NCBI GenBank assembly: GCA_050955045.1
Contig: JBPBQV010000031.1
Location: 1 to 64,000, forward strand
From: Mucilaginibacter_A sp050955045
GTDB taxonomy: Bacteria > Bacteroidota > Bacteroidia > Sphingobacteriales > Sphingobacteriaceae
DNA length: 64,000 bases
Direction: 5' to 3'
The notes beneath the pieces were generated by a model. That model was given only the letters and a program-made list of their open reading frames with translations, was not told where the DNA came from and searched no databases. Shown here piece by piece: positions 33,147 to 41,801 of this stretch. Every line of letters begins with the position of its first letter. The first letter of the stretch is position 1. The translations under genes were made by a program, and so were the position numbers.

Positions 33147-36100
33147 TTAAAAATCAGCCTTTATCCCAAAGGTTATTACTCTCGGAACCGGATAAGAACC
33201 ATAATCTACGCCCAAAAACGCACCTGTTGGCACAGCCGAAGCACTTGTTGCGGTAGGTGAATAAGTTGTTGCTGAGTAAGTTGTATTTTCAGGATCGTAG
33301 TTGGTGTATTTTGAAAACAGAAACACGTTTTCTGCATTGGCATAAATCCGTACTCCTTTTATGGCAGATAAATGGTTAAACAGGCTTTTTGGCAGCGCAT
33401 AAGATAACCTTATGTTTTTAATTCTTAAATAAGAGCCATCTTCAATCCAATAACTCGAAAACTGATTTTGCAGGCCTTTTGGTTCAACAGTTGGTTTAAA
33501 ATGTTTACCATCGCCAGGATTACTTTCTGATCGCCAGTAGTTAAAAGCATCAGCGTAAGCATTACGTCCACCATTCCATAAGCCGCTATACCGAACCAAT
33601 TGGTTTGCTATTTTGCTGCCATAAGATCCTTGTAAAAGAAAAGAAAACTCAATGCCCTTGTATCCGAATGTATTGGTAATACCACTTATAAATTTAGGCT
33701 GATAATTACCGATAGTTGTGCGGTCATCAGCTGTAATTTTGCCATCGCCATTTACATCTTTTACAACCGGATCGCCAGATGTTGTACCTGCATAATGCGG
33801 TGTAGCATCAATTTGAGCCTGATTTTTGTAAACACCATCAAAAACGTATCCGTAATAATTGGATATTGGCTGCCCAACAGAGGTGCGTACTGCTACAGAA
33901 AAATCAGTATAATTAATAGGTGCATTGTTGGGGCCTAATTGCAACACCTTATTCCGGTTCATAGAGATATTAAAATCTGTTGTCCAGGTAAATTTATGAA
34001 TCAGGTTTCTGGATGATACACTTACTTCCAAACCCTTGTTGCGCATTTTACCAATATTGGTTAATTGGGTAGAAAAACCGGTAATATCCGGAACAGGCAC
34101 ATTCAATAAAAGATCTTTTGTAACAGAATAATACGCATCTACAGAAAGGTTCAAGCGATTGTTAAACATGCCTAAATCGAAGCCCCCATTGTACTGAGTT
34201 GTTTTTTCCCACTTTAAATCGCTATTAGAGATATTGGTGGTATTTAAACCATTTGCCACAGCATTGCTAAAAGCATAGTTAGAGGCTGCCAATAAACTTA
34301 TAGACCCATAGTTTGGTATCTGGTTATTCCCGGCAATACCATAGCTTGCGCGAAGCTTTAAATTACTAACCCATTTTAAGTTATTTTTGATAAAATCTTC
34401 ATCAGAAACCAACCAGCCAGCAGATGCAGAAGGAAAATAACCGTATTTATTATTTTCGCCGAACCTAGAGCTGCCATCACGACGGATTGTGCTAGTTAGA
34501 AAATACTTGTTTTTATAACTGTAGTTTATTCTTGCCAGATACGAAAGTAAAGACCATTCTGATGCTAAGGAAGTACCTGCAGTTACAGTTCCTGCATTTA
34601 ATGTTGGCACCAGATCGTTAGGAAAGTTGCTGCCAGATATACTTGCATACTCATCACGCTGATGCTGGCCAGTATAACCTGCAAGTGCTGTAATATTATG
34701 CTCTCCAAACTGTCTGGTATAAGTTAATGTATTTTCAGAAAGCCAATTTAGCACTGATGTGTTATTGTTATCAGCAACAGCCGGACCAGCAGAAGAGTAG
34801 CCATATTTTTGTAACGCGTTTTGATACGAGCTGTAATTACTGTTAGTTAAATTAGCATTGATACTGGTACGAAATTTTAAACCCTCAATAATATTGTACT
34901 CCGCATAACCTGTGGCTAATGTATTGTAGGTTTTATTTTGTTTCTTGATTTCCCTGGTTAAAGAGTATGGATTCCACAACTGCAAATCTGAATACTGGGT
35001 AAATCTGTAAAGTGCAGAATTAGGATCGCGAAAACCAAGATTGCCGTTTTCGTTATAAACCGGAAAAATCGGATCACTTGTTAAACCTAAACTTACTACA
35101 TCTGCTTTTCCAAGCGTTCCATCTGTTCGGTCATAAATAGAAGTTAATGCCAAGTTTGCACCAACTGTAATTTTTTTAGATACTTGATGTTTGATATTAA
35201 CGCGCAAGGCCAAACGTTTATAATAATTTTGGTCAAGTACAGCATCCTGATCTAAGTAGGCTCCAGAAAGTAAAAACTGTGTTTTATCCGAACCGCCGGA
35301 AACCGATATTTGCGCATTTTGAGAAGGTGCTGTCCTAAACATTACATCTTGCCAGTTTGTTCCTTGTCCGAACTGTTGCGGGTTAGCAGTAAAATCAATC
35401 GGAATACGATAAGCCGAACCACGTGCGCTATTCGGATCAGTAGTTTTGCCACCAGCTGCCACCCAGGCATTGTTATGTGCATCAATATAATACTGCACAA
35501 ACTGCTGCGCGTCCATCATTTTAATTTGCCGGCTAACATGCTGCACGCCATATTCATAAATGGCATTTACATTGGTAGTTCCGGGTTTCCCTAATTTTGT
35601 AGTAATAATAATAACGCCATTTGCACCCCTGGAACCGTAAATAGCTGCAGATGACGCATCTTTCAGCACATCTACAGAAGCAATATCTTGAGGATTAATG
35701 AGGTTAAGATTAAAGTTTTCTACCGGCAAACCATCAATTACATACAGGGGATTTGTTCCGGCAGTAATAGAACTGGTACCGCGGATACGAATTACCGGAG
35801 AAGAACCCGGCGCACCTTGTGCCTGAGAAATATTTACACCCGGCAGCTCTCCGGCTAAAGCCTGTGTAACATTACTAAAAGAACGATCTTTAAATTTCTC
35901 ATAATTAACAGATGTCACAGATCCTGTTATCGCCCGTCTACTTTGTGTTCCATAGCCAACTACCACTACTTCACCCAGATTTTTTACGTCGTCTTTTAAG
36001 GTGATGTTAAGTTGTGTTTGACCGTTTAACGGAACTTCGAGCGTAACAAAGCCCGAATAAGATACAGTTAAAACAGCATTGTTATTTACACCCTGCAAAG

Positions 36101-36635
36101 TAAATTGTCCGTTTATATCCGTTACAGTACCTACAGAACCTCCTTTTACTTTAACAGAAGCACCAAAAAGCGGTTGGCCTTTGCTATCGCTTACCTTTCC
36201 ACGGATATTTATTGGTGGTGTTTCAATCAACGTAACTGTGTTTTCCTTATCCGTAATAACAATTACTTTGTCTTTTATTTCAAAATCTAAGTCCTGATCT
36301 TTCAATATTTCCGTTAACACTTGTTCCAGGTTCTGGTTAATTACATCAATGGTAACCGGTTTTGCTTTTTGCATCACCGCTTTGGTATAGATAAAATAAT
36401 AGCCAGTTTGCTTTCTAATTTCATTTAATACATTTTTAAGATTGGTACTATGCTGATGGATAGTTACTTTTTGGACAAACGATGAAGCGCTTACCTGTAG
36501 CGTTGCAGCTAATAATATAATGGTTATTAACTTCATTATTAGTAAATATCTGCCTAGTATATTTTTAAGTGGAGTTATAGAATTGGCTTGCCAGTATGGC
36601 ATAGCAAGGGTATTACAATGTATTTTTTGTTTCAT
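33147..36635 (-). CDS. SusC/RagA TonB-dependent transporter with STN signalling domain
   Basis: A 1162-residue outer-membrane transporter. Domains in order: leader with a membrane segment at 34-50 (KLITIILLAATLQVSA); STN domain about 55-128 (NLKNVLNEIRKQTGYYFIY, DQDLDFEIKDKVIVI); carboxypeptidase-like beta-sandwich about 143-228 (INIRGKVSDSKGQPLFGASV); plug about 235-350 ending in SAAIYGSRGANGVIIITTK; then the beta-barrel, closing in PRVITFGIKADF. The STN domain lets the transporter signal to the FecR anti-sigma factor encoded just upstream. The long leader before the hydrophobic segment is common in this subgroup, so the ATG at 36635 is kept; a later start at M34 is possible. Confidence 0.96.
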   Translation of the reverse strand: MKQKIHCNTLAMPYWQANSITPLKNILGRYLLIMKLITIILLAATLQVSASSFVQKVTIHQHSTNLKNVLNEIRKQTGYYFIYTKAVMQKAKPVTIDVINQNLEQVLTEILKDQDLDFEIKDKVIVITDKENTVTLIETPPINIRGKVSDSKGQPLFGASVKVKGGSVGTVTDINGQFTLQGVNNNAVLTVSYSGFVTLEVPLNGQTQLNITLKDDVKNLGEVVVVGYGTQSRRAITGSVTSVNYEKFKDRSFSNVTQALAGELPGVNISQAQGAPGSSPVIRIRGTSSITAGTNPLYVIDGLPVENFNLNLINPQDIASVDVLKDASSAAIYGSRGANGVIIITTKLGKPGTTNVNAIYEYGVQHVSRQIKMMDAQQFVQYYIDAHNNAWVAAGGKTTDPNSARGSAYRIPIDFTANPQQFGQGTNWQDVMFRTAPSQNAQISVSGGSDKTQFLLSGAYLDQDAVLDQNYYKRLALRVNIKHQVSKKITVGANLALTSIYDRTDGTLGKADVVSLGLTSDPIFPVYNENGNLGFRDPNSALYRFTQYSDLQLWNPYSLTREIKKQNKTYNTLATGYAEYNIIEGLKFRTSINANLTNSNYSSYQNALQKYGYSSAGPAVADNNNTSVLNWLSENTLTYTRQFGEHNITALAGYTGQHQRDEYASISGSNFPNDLVPTLNAGTVTAGTSLASEWSLLSYLARINYSYKNKYFLTSTIRRDGSSRFGENNKYGYFPSASAGWLVSDEDFIKNNLKWVSNLKLRASYGIAGNNQIPNYGSISLLAASNYAFSNAVANGLNTTNISNSDLKWEKTTQYNGGFDLGMFNNRLNLSVDAYYSVTKDLLLNVPVPDITGFSTQLTNIGKMRNKGLEVSVSSRNLIHKFTWTTDFNISMNRNKVLQLGPNNAPINYTDFSVAVRTSVGQPISNYYGYVFDGVYKNQAQIDATPHYAGTTSGDPVVKDVNGDGKITADDRTTIGNYQPKFISGITNTFGYKGIEFSFLLQGSYGSKIANQLVRYSGLWNGGRNAYADAFNYWRSESNPGDGKHFKPTVEPKGLQNQFSSYWIEDGSYLRIKNIRLSYALPKSLFNHLSAIKGVRIYANAENVFLFSKYTNYDPENTTYSATTYSPTATSASAVPTGAFLGVDYGSYPVPRVITFGIKADF

Positions 36636-36715
36636 ACATTTGGTTAGTTTAATTGGCTAATAATTGGTTGTGTACTAAGTTTCTGATGGCTTAACCTGCA
36701 TAATTAAATTAAGTG

Positions 36716-36748
36716 CCTTACCGGCCGCAATCCGGTAAGGTTTTTTTT
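36716..36748 (+). terminator. Terminator-like hairpin between fecR and susC
   Basis: CCTTACCGG and its complement flank a seven-base loop, followed by eight T on the plus strand. The flanking genes run leftward, so the T run is on the wrong strand for them. It may stop antisense transcripts, or act as a weak stop that separates fecR from susC expression. Confidence 0.55.
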
Positions 36749-36823
36749 AATTAAGAGGAAAACGGCGTAGTTAAATTTTATTCTTCACATAAGGTAAGGT
36801 TTTAGTTTAAATGATTTATTTGG

Positions 36824-38020
36824 TTACTTCTTTTGCACTATAATTTTATTACCACTGATGGTGAATCTTACACCTTTTGCTGCTTCAAGCAAACCCAGCA
36901 CTTTTATTAAACTGCTGCTTCTGGGTAAAACGCCTGTAAATTCTGTATTTGGTTTCCTGCCTTCGTAAACCACTTCTGCATTATACCACCTTTTAATTTG
37001 CTGCATCACATCATCAATTCCGGAGTTATCAAACAAAAATAAGTCCTCTTTCCAGGCCATTACAGATTCTGTGTTTACCTTTTTTACCTTGATAAAAGAA
37101 GCATCAACATTTGTAATAATTGCCTGTTCGCCGGGAGCAATTTTTTGTATTGCATTACCTTTTTGAACCACGACAGAACCTTCCAGCAAAGTAGCTTCAA
37201 AATCAGTAGCATCTGCATAAGCCATAACATTAAAATGGGTACCTAATACTTGTATCCGGGCCGGCCCTGTTTCTACATAAAATGGCATTTTTACCATACC
37301 TTTTTGGGTAGAAGTAAAAACCTTGGCTACTTCAAAATAAGCTTCGCCCTTTAAGATTACTTTACGTTCACCACTAGCAAAAACTGCTGGAAAGGTTAAG
37401 GATGAGGCTGCATTAAGCCAAACTTTAGTACCGTCTGGCAGCGTTAGTTGGTATTTTCCGCCTACAAGTGTGGTTATAGTATTGAATGTATTTTCTACTG
37501 GATGGCCCGTATTTTCAGTTTTATAAATTAGCTGCTCGTCTTTAGTTTTTGTAATCGCCGTATTGCCCTGCATGGCCAACACACCGTTGGATGCCTGGTT
37601 AAGTACAATGGTGGAACCATCTGCCAGCTTTAACAAAGCTTTATTTCCGCCTGGCGTAAGTACAGCTATATCTTTTTTCGTTTTTTCAGTTAATGAAAAA
37701 CTACTCTTTTTATTATCATAATAGTAGAAAAGGCTTCCAGCCAATAAAAAAAACAGTACGGCTGCCGCAATATTTTTCCATAAACGGGAAGAATTTTTTT
37801 CTTTTAAAATTATGGTCGAAGGTTTTGTACTTTTTACAGATCTGAGCAAACGCGCCAACATTTTCTCTTCTAATTCCTGCCGTAAACCAAGCATCTGCTC
37901 ATCCAATTCCTCGTCTGGCTGAAAGCTGTTAAAAAAAAGGCTTAACTGCTCTTCTTCTGCTGGAGAAGTATGGCCGGAAAGGTATTTATTAACAAGGGTT
38001 AAAAATTGGTTTTTATCCAC
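36824..38020 (-). CDS. FecR family anti-sigma factor
   Basis: A 398-residue inner-membrane regulator. Residues 1-80 are the cytoplasmic anti-sigma part (FLTLVNKYLSGHTSPAEEEQL). Residues 83-101 form the membrane helix (NIAAAVLFFLLAGSLFYYY). About 150-290 is the FecR periplasmic domain (YQLTLPDGTKVWLNAASSLTFP, VQVLGTHFNVMAY-type core, ATLLEGSVVV). The last ~75 residues are the DUF4974 domain (QIKRWYNAEVVY, ISGNKIIVQKK). It receives the signal from the STN domain of the downstream SusC and frees the ECF sigma factor encoded upstream. An exact copy of the dispersed 14-mer lies in its coding sequence at 37091-37104. Confidence 0.96.
   Translation of the reverse strand: MDKNQFLTLVNKYLSGHTSPAEEEQLSLFFNSFQPDEELDEQMLGLRQELEEKMLARLLRSVKSTKPSTIILKEKNSSRLWKNIAAAVLFFLLAGSLFYYYDNKKSSFSLTEKTKKDIAVLTPGGNKALLKLADGSTIVLNQASNGVLAMQGNTAITKTKDEQLIYKTENTGHPVENTFNTITTLVGGKYQLTLPDGTKVWLNAASSLTFPAVFASGERKVILKGEAYFEVAKVFTSTQKGMVKMPFYVETGPARIQVLGTHFNVMAYADATDFEATLLEGSVVVQKGNAIQKIAPGEQAIITNVDASFIKVKKVNTESVMAWKEDLFLFDNSGIDDVMQQIKRWYNAEVVYEGRKPNTEFTGVLPRSSSLIKVLGLLEAAKGVRFTISGNKIIVQKK
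37091..37104 (-). repeat. Dispersed 14-mer, exact copy inside fecR
   Basis: On the minus strand ATGCTTCTTTTATC is read in frame within VDASFIKV. TTGAT and ATCAA on its edges are complementary. The CAP gene has the same peptide encoded by the same bases at 49888-49901. Confidence 0.7.
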
Positions 38021-38113
38021 AAGGTGGTTGCTTGGTGATAAGAGTAAAAAAATGCAGCAATCCCCTACTCGGAATAAAAATAATTTTAGATCTCTTTCAA
38101 AAACTAAATCAAA

Positions 38114-38206
38114 AATTTCTCATGCTTCTTTTATCATCTAAATTTCAGAAGTTTTTATGCGGCGCACATCAAAAACAAAACTTATAGGCATAAAAGAAGA
38201 AGCATC
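38114..38206. repeat. 84-bp element with inverted copies of the dispersed 14-mer
   Basis: An exact copy at 38123-38136 lies between AAATTT (38114-38119) and AAATTT (38141-38146), which can pair. An inverted copy with a three-base insertion, ATAAAAGAAGAAGCAT, closes the element at 38191-38206. Both this element and the one at 29461 have TTATAGG just inside the closing copy. It fills most of the gap between the sigma gene and fecR. Confidence 0.72.
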
Positions 38207-38223
38207 AAAACCTAAACAGGTTG

Positions 38224-38805
38224 TTATTTATTGAAAAGCACAGCCAAAAACGACAGCGTTAAGAGCTGATTGATAGATAAGCGTAAAAAACTCAAAGCTT
38301 TTGTCAAATGGTTTTCTACAGTTTTTGTGGAGATATTTAGCTGGGCTGCAATTTGTTTATGGCTTAAATATTCTTCTCTGCTTAGTTTATAAACTATTTT
38401 GCATCTATCAGGCAATTGTTCAACGCTTGCATTAATCTGCATGTACAACTCTTTATATTCGATATTTTCATATCCTGGTTCACTTGGAACACACTCGCAT
38501 AAATTATCAAAGATATCTTCTCTAACTTTTCCGGATTTGATCTGCCTGAAAACTTCATGCCTTACCGAAGCATACAAATAAGACAAAAGCGATATATTTA
38601 CCTGTATGTCTTTCCGCGCTAACCAAAGTTTTAAAAATATTTCCTGGATAATATCCTCGCAAGCCTGTGTATCTTTTAAAACAAAATTAGCAGCAGCGTA
38701 TAATCGCTTCCAGTATTTTCTGTAAATAGCAGCCAATGCCGTTTCCTGGCCTTCTTTTAAAAGAATTAATAATTCAACATCATTAAATTGTTTATGCAGG
38801 TGCAT
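38224..38805 (-). CDS. ECF-type RNA polymerase sigma factor
   Basis: A 193-residue extracytoplasmic-function sigma factor. Region 2 lies about 20-85 (LLKEGQETALAAIYRKYWKRLY, CEDIIQEIFLKLWLARKDI). Region 4 lies about 115-180, with LPDRCKIVYKLSREEYLSHKQIAAQLNISTKTVENHLTKAL as helix-turn-helix. No regulatory domain is present. It heads the leftward sigma-fecR-susC-susD-enzyme run, so it is the direct target of that FecR and probably drives the locus. It is divergent from the GH43 gene across a 159-base gap. Confidence 0.95.
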   Translation of the reverse strand: MHLHKQFNDVELLILLKEGQETALAAIYRKYWKRLYAAANFVLKDTQACEDIIQEIFLKLWLARKDIQVNISLLSYLYASVRHEVFRQIKSGKVREDIFDNLCECVPSEPGYENIEYKELYMQINASVEQLPDRCKIVYKLSREEYLSHKQIAAQLNISTKTVENHLTKALSFLRLSINQLLTLSFLAVLFNK

Positions 38806-38964
38806 AATTGGTTGTTAGGAAAAACGAAGATAGATTTGATTCTTGATATTCAATAATATTATTTGCATCCTGTTCAATTTGTTCATTATTTAGCTTTTCA
38901 TTCCAGTTGTATAAATGGTGCCCCAATCACGCTTATACTTATTAATCATTCACCCAGTTGAATT

Positions 38965-40548
38965 ATGAATAAGATTGTTTTTGTAGTTGCACTTTGCTTT
39001 GCTTTTACCAGCTTGAAAGCCCAGGTTTGGATGCCCGATAATGGCAACGGGACTTATAAAAATCCGGTTATTTATGCAGATTATTCCGATCCTGATGTAA
39101 TTAGAGTTAAGGATGATTATTACCTAGTTGCTTCTAGCTTTAACTGCCAGCCTGGTATTCCGGTACTGCATTCTAAAGATTTAGTAAATTGGAAGATCAT
39201 TAACTATGTGTACGACCGCTTGCCTTTACAGCGATACCAGAAGGTGCAACCAGGACAAGGTTCCTGGGCGCCATCCATCCGCTACCATAATGGGTTATTT
39301 TATGTTTATTTCTGCACGCCAGAAGAAGGATTGTTTATGGCTTCCGCTTCAACTCCTGCTGGCAAATGGACTTTAACTCTGGTTCAAAGCGTAGCCAACT
39401 GGGAAGATCCCTGCCCTTTTTGGGATGCTGATGGCCAGGCATATTTATTACATGGCAAAGTTGGCGCAGGTCCGGCAATCTTGCATAGAATGTCATCAGA
39501 TGGAAAAAAGTTGCTCGATAACGGAAAGCTGATTTACCAGGATGATAAAAAGCAGCCGACATTGGAAGGTTTCAAATTTATGGAAAAAAGGAACGGCTAT
39601 TACTATTTTGCTGCACCTGCCGGTGGCGTTGGTACCGGCTGGCAATCTGTATTTCGTTCTAAAAATATTTATGGCCCTTATGAAGATAAAATAGTGCTTC
39701 AACAAGGCAATTCAGCTGTTAACGGTCCGCATCAGGGCGGACTGGTGGAAACGCAGACAGGAGAATGGTGGTTCATGCACTTTCAGGACAGAGAAGCTTA
39801 TGGACGAATTGTACATTTACAACCTGCTACATGGAAAAATGACTGGCCCGTAATTGGAGAAGACAAAGACGGCGATGGTACCGGCGAACCTGTGCTTTCG
39901 CATCAAAAACCTAATGTAGGTAAAAGTTATCCAGCTAGTGCTCCCCAAACTTCAGATGAATTTTCGGCAGCTACTTTAGGATTACAATGGCAATGGCAGG
40001 CTGCGCCTGAAAAAAGTTGGTACAGTTTATCGGAACATAAAGGATTTATACGGTTAAAAACAGTATCAAACCCAACAGATAGCGGAAGCTTGTTTTATGC
40101 GCCAAATATACTTTTGCAAAAGTTTACTGCGCCCAGCTTTACGGCTGTTACCAAAATGCAGTTTCATGCTGATACAGAAGGCGATCGTGCTGGCTTAGCC
40201 GTTACAGGTACTTATTTTACTTCCATGTGTATTGAAAAACAAGCAAATGGAAACAGTTTAATTATTTATGAGGGGAAACGGGAAAACCGAAAATTTTTAA
40301 TTCCTAAAAAATTGATTGTAATACCTATTAATAGTAGTACAGTTTGGATGAAGGTAAGTATCAATTCCAATCAAACTTGTCAGTACGCTTATAGTTTAGA
40401 TGGAATAAAATTTCTGAATATAGGCTCTGTTTATCCTACAGAAAAAGGAATTTGGGTTGGGGCTAAAGTTGGTATATTCTGTTTAACTCCTGCTATATTA
40501 CTTTCTAAAGGTTATGCTGATTTCGATTTTTTTAGCGTTACACCTTAA
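38965..40548 (+). CDS. Secreted GH43 glycoside hydrolase (beta-xylosidase / arabinofuranosidase type)
   Basis: A 527-residue secreted enzyme. Residues 1-19 are a signal peptide. The five-bladed GH43 propeller covers about 30-315: the catalytic base Asp42 in YADYSDPDVIRV, the transition-state Asp in WEDPCPFWDADGQAYL near 150, and the acid Glu in PTLEGFKFMEKRNGYYYF near 200. The C-terminal ~190 residues form a beta-sandwich (LGLQWQWQAAPEKSW, GDRAGLAVTGTYFTSM) as in GH43 enzymes with a second domain. Family members release xylose or arabinose from xylan or arabinan side chains. It is divergent from the sigma factor gene and fits the xylan side of the neighbouring locus. Confidence 0.93.
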   Translation: MNKIVFVVALCFAFTSLKAQVWMPDNGNGTYKNPVIYADYSDPDVIRVKDDYYLVASSFNCQPGIPVLHSKDLVNWKIINYVYDRLPLQRYQKVQPGQGSWAPSIRYHNGLFYVYFCTPEEGLFMASASTPAGKWTLTLVQSVANWEDPCPFWDADGQAYLLHGKVGAGPAILHRMSSDGKKLLDNGKLIYQDDKKQPTLEGFKFMEKRNGYYYFAAPAGGVGTGWQSVFRSKNIYGPYEDKIVLQQGNSAVNGPHQGGLVETQTGEWWFMHFQDREAYGRIVHLQPATWKNDWPVIGEDKDGDGTGEPVLSHQKPNVGKSYPASAPQTSDEFSAATLGLQWQWQAAPEKSWYSLSEHKGFIRLKTVSNPTDSGSLFYAPNILLQKFTAPSFTAVTKMQFHADTEGDRAGLAVTGTYFTSMCIEKQANGNSLIIYEGKRENRKFLIPKKLIVIPINSSTVWMKVSINSNQTCQYAYSLDGIKFLNIGSVYPTEKGIWVGAKVGIFCLTPAILLSKGYADFDFFSVTP

Positions 40549-40572
40549 AGTAAAATCAGAAAAAATTAAAGC

Positions 40573-40609
40573 AAAAAAAAGAAGCATATTTTCATATGCT
40601 TCTTTTATC
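40573..40609. terminator. Terminator built from the dispersed 14-mer
   Basis: AAAAGAAGCATAT and its exact complement flank TTTC; the right arm runs into an exact ATGCTTCTTTTATC (40596-40609). Read leftward, from the gyrA/TPR operon, it is followed by eight T, so it should stop that transcript. Read rightward it may also help end the GH43 gene. Confidence 0.85.
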
Positions 40610-40626
40610 ACTATAAAGTCGTAATC

Positions 40627-41799
40627 TTATTTTTTGCTTAGCGCATCAATTTTCTTTTGTACAGCAGCTGCTTTCGCATCCTCTTTTTTACCGATGTAAA
40701 CTGTTTTCAAGTTTCCTAAAGCATCTATTGAAGTCGGGTTAGATTCTGTAGCTTTCAAAATATAAGGTTCTGCTTTTGAAAACATGGCGTTTGATTTAGC
40801 AATGGCGGCTGTATATTCTTTTTGCTTGCTAACCGGAAGTTTGTTTGCAGCATTAAAAATATCAATTGCCGGACTCATCAGTACAAAACCATAATTTAAG
40901 TTGGCCTCAAAATAATTAGGATCAATTTCTAAAGCTTTTTGGTAATATTCGCCAGCTTTAGCATAATCTTTTGCAGATGAGTAAGTTAAACCAGCATAGT
41001 AATACAAACTTTTGTTTTTAGGATCATTGGCAATAGCACTTTCAATTTTCTGGATTACTTCTTTTTTGTTTCCTGCCTGAATGTTTAATTCAATTTCCCG
41101 TTTAGCTAATTCTGCACTTTTCGGGAATTTTTTTGTAGCCTCATCCATAGTTTTCATGGCAGAAGCAGTATCTTTTTTCATTAAGTATAATGAAGTCAGA
41201 TCAGAATAAACACCTAAAGTTTTAGAATATTTAGTTGTAACCAGTTTTTTATAATTGCTGATTGCTGCATCGTTGTTTTTAGCGTTTGCGGCTGCTAATC
41301 CGGTGTACAGAATCGCATTTGTATCCTCCGGAAAAAACTCACGGTAATTATTAAAAGAGGTATATGCCAAATCATATTTTCCGCTTTGATAACTTTTCAC
41401 ACCAGATTGAAGCTGGTAATTAGCCAAAGATAATTTGGTATCATCTAGCAATTTTTTGTTTTCTCCTTTTGTATCTGCGGCTTCTGCTTTTTTGTAAGCT
41501 TCCTGAGCGGCAGTAACTAAACCATCTCTGGATTGCTGCGTGGTATCGTTAGCAAGAGTACCATAAATTGCTGCTTTTAAAGCATAAGTTTGAGGCAACT
41601 GGGCTGTTTTATCGTTTCCGGAAGCTTTATCAATAGATTCTTTTGCGGAAGATAAACTGGTAGCGGCCATTTTACCGGTTCTCATTACCGTAAATTTATC
41701 ATATTCTGTTTTGGCGTTTGCCAATTCTGATTTCTGCGCCATGGCAGCTGTAGAAACTGCAAGCGTAAACGCACCTGCTATTACATACTTTGTTTTCAT
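40627..41799 (-). CDS. Periplasmic or secreted TPR repeat protein
   Basis: A 390-residue protein with a signal peptide (YVIAGAFTLAVSTAAMAQ) and repeated tetratricopeptide units, clearest in YNNYREFFPEDTNAILYTGLA-like segments, KSLYYYAGLTYSSAKDYAKAGEYYQKALEIDPN near 263-296 and the preceding NDAAISNYKKL unit. The function is not known. It lies two bases after a second TPR gene, which follows gyrA. The three are on one strand with almost no gaps and so form an operon. TPR proteins usually bind other proteins or peptides. Confidence 0.88.
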   Translation of the reverse strand: MKTKYVIAGAFTLAVSTAAMAQKSELANAKTEYDKFTVMRTGKMAATSLSSAKESIDKASGNDKTAQLPQTYALKAAIYGTLANDTTQQSRDGLVTAAQEAYKKAEAADTKGENKKLLDDTKLSLANYQLQSGVKSYQSGKYDLAYTSFNNYREFFPEDTNAILYTGLAAANAKNNDAAISNYKKLVTTKYSKTLGVYSDLTSLYLMKKDTASAMKTMDEATKKFPKSAELAKREIELNIQAGNKKEVIQKIESAIANDPKNKSLYYYAGLTYSSAKDYAKAGEYYQKALEIDPNYFEANLNYGFVLMSPAIDIFNAANKLPVSKQKEYTAAIAKSNAMFSKAEPYILKATESNPTSIDALGNLKTVYIGKKEDAKAAAVQKKIDALSKK

Positions 41800-41801
41800 G
41801 G

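Noticed and set aside
36716..36748. Simple terminator of fecR
   Set aside because: The T run is on the plus strand while the genes run leftward, so it cannot be called the fecR terminator with confidence.
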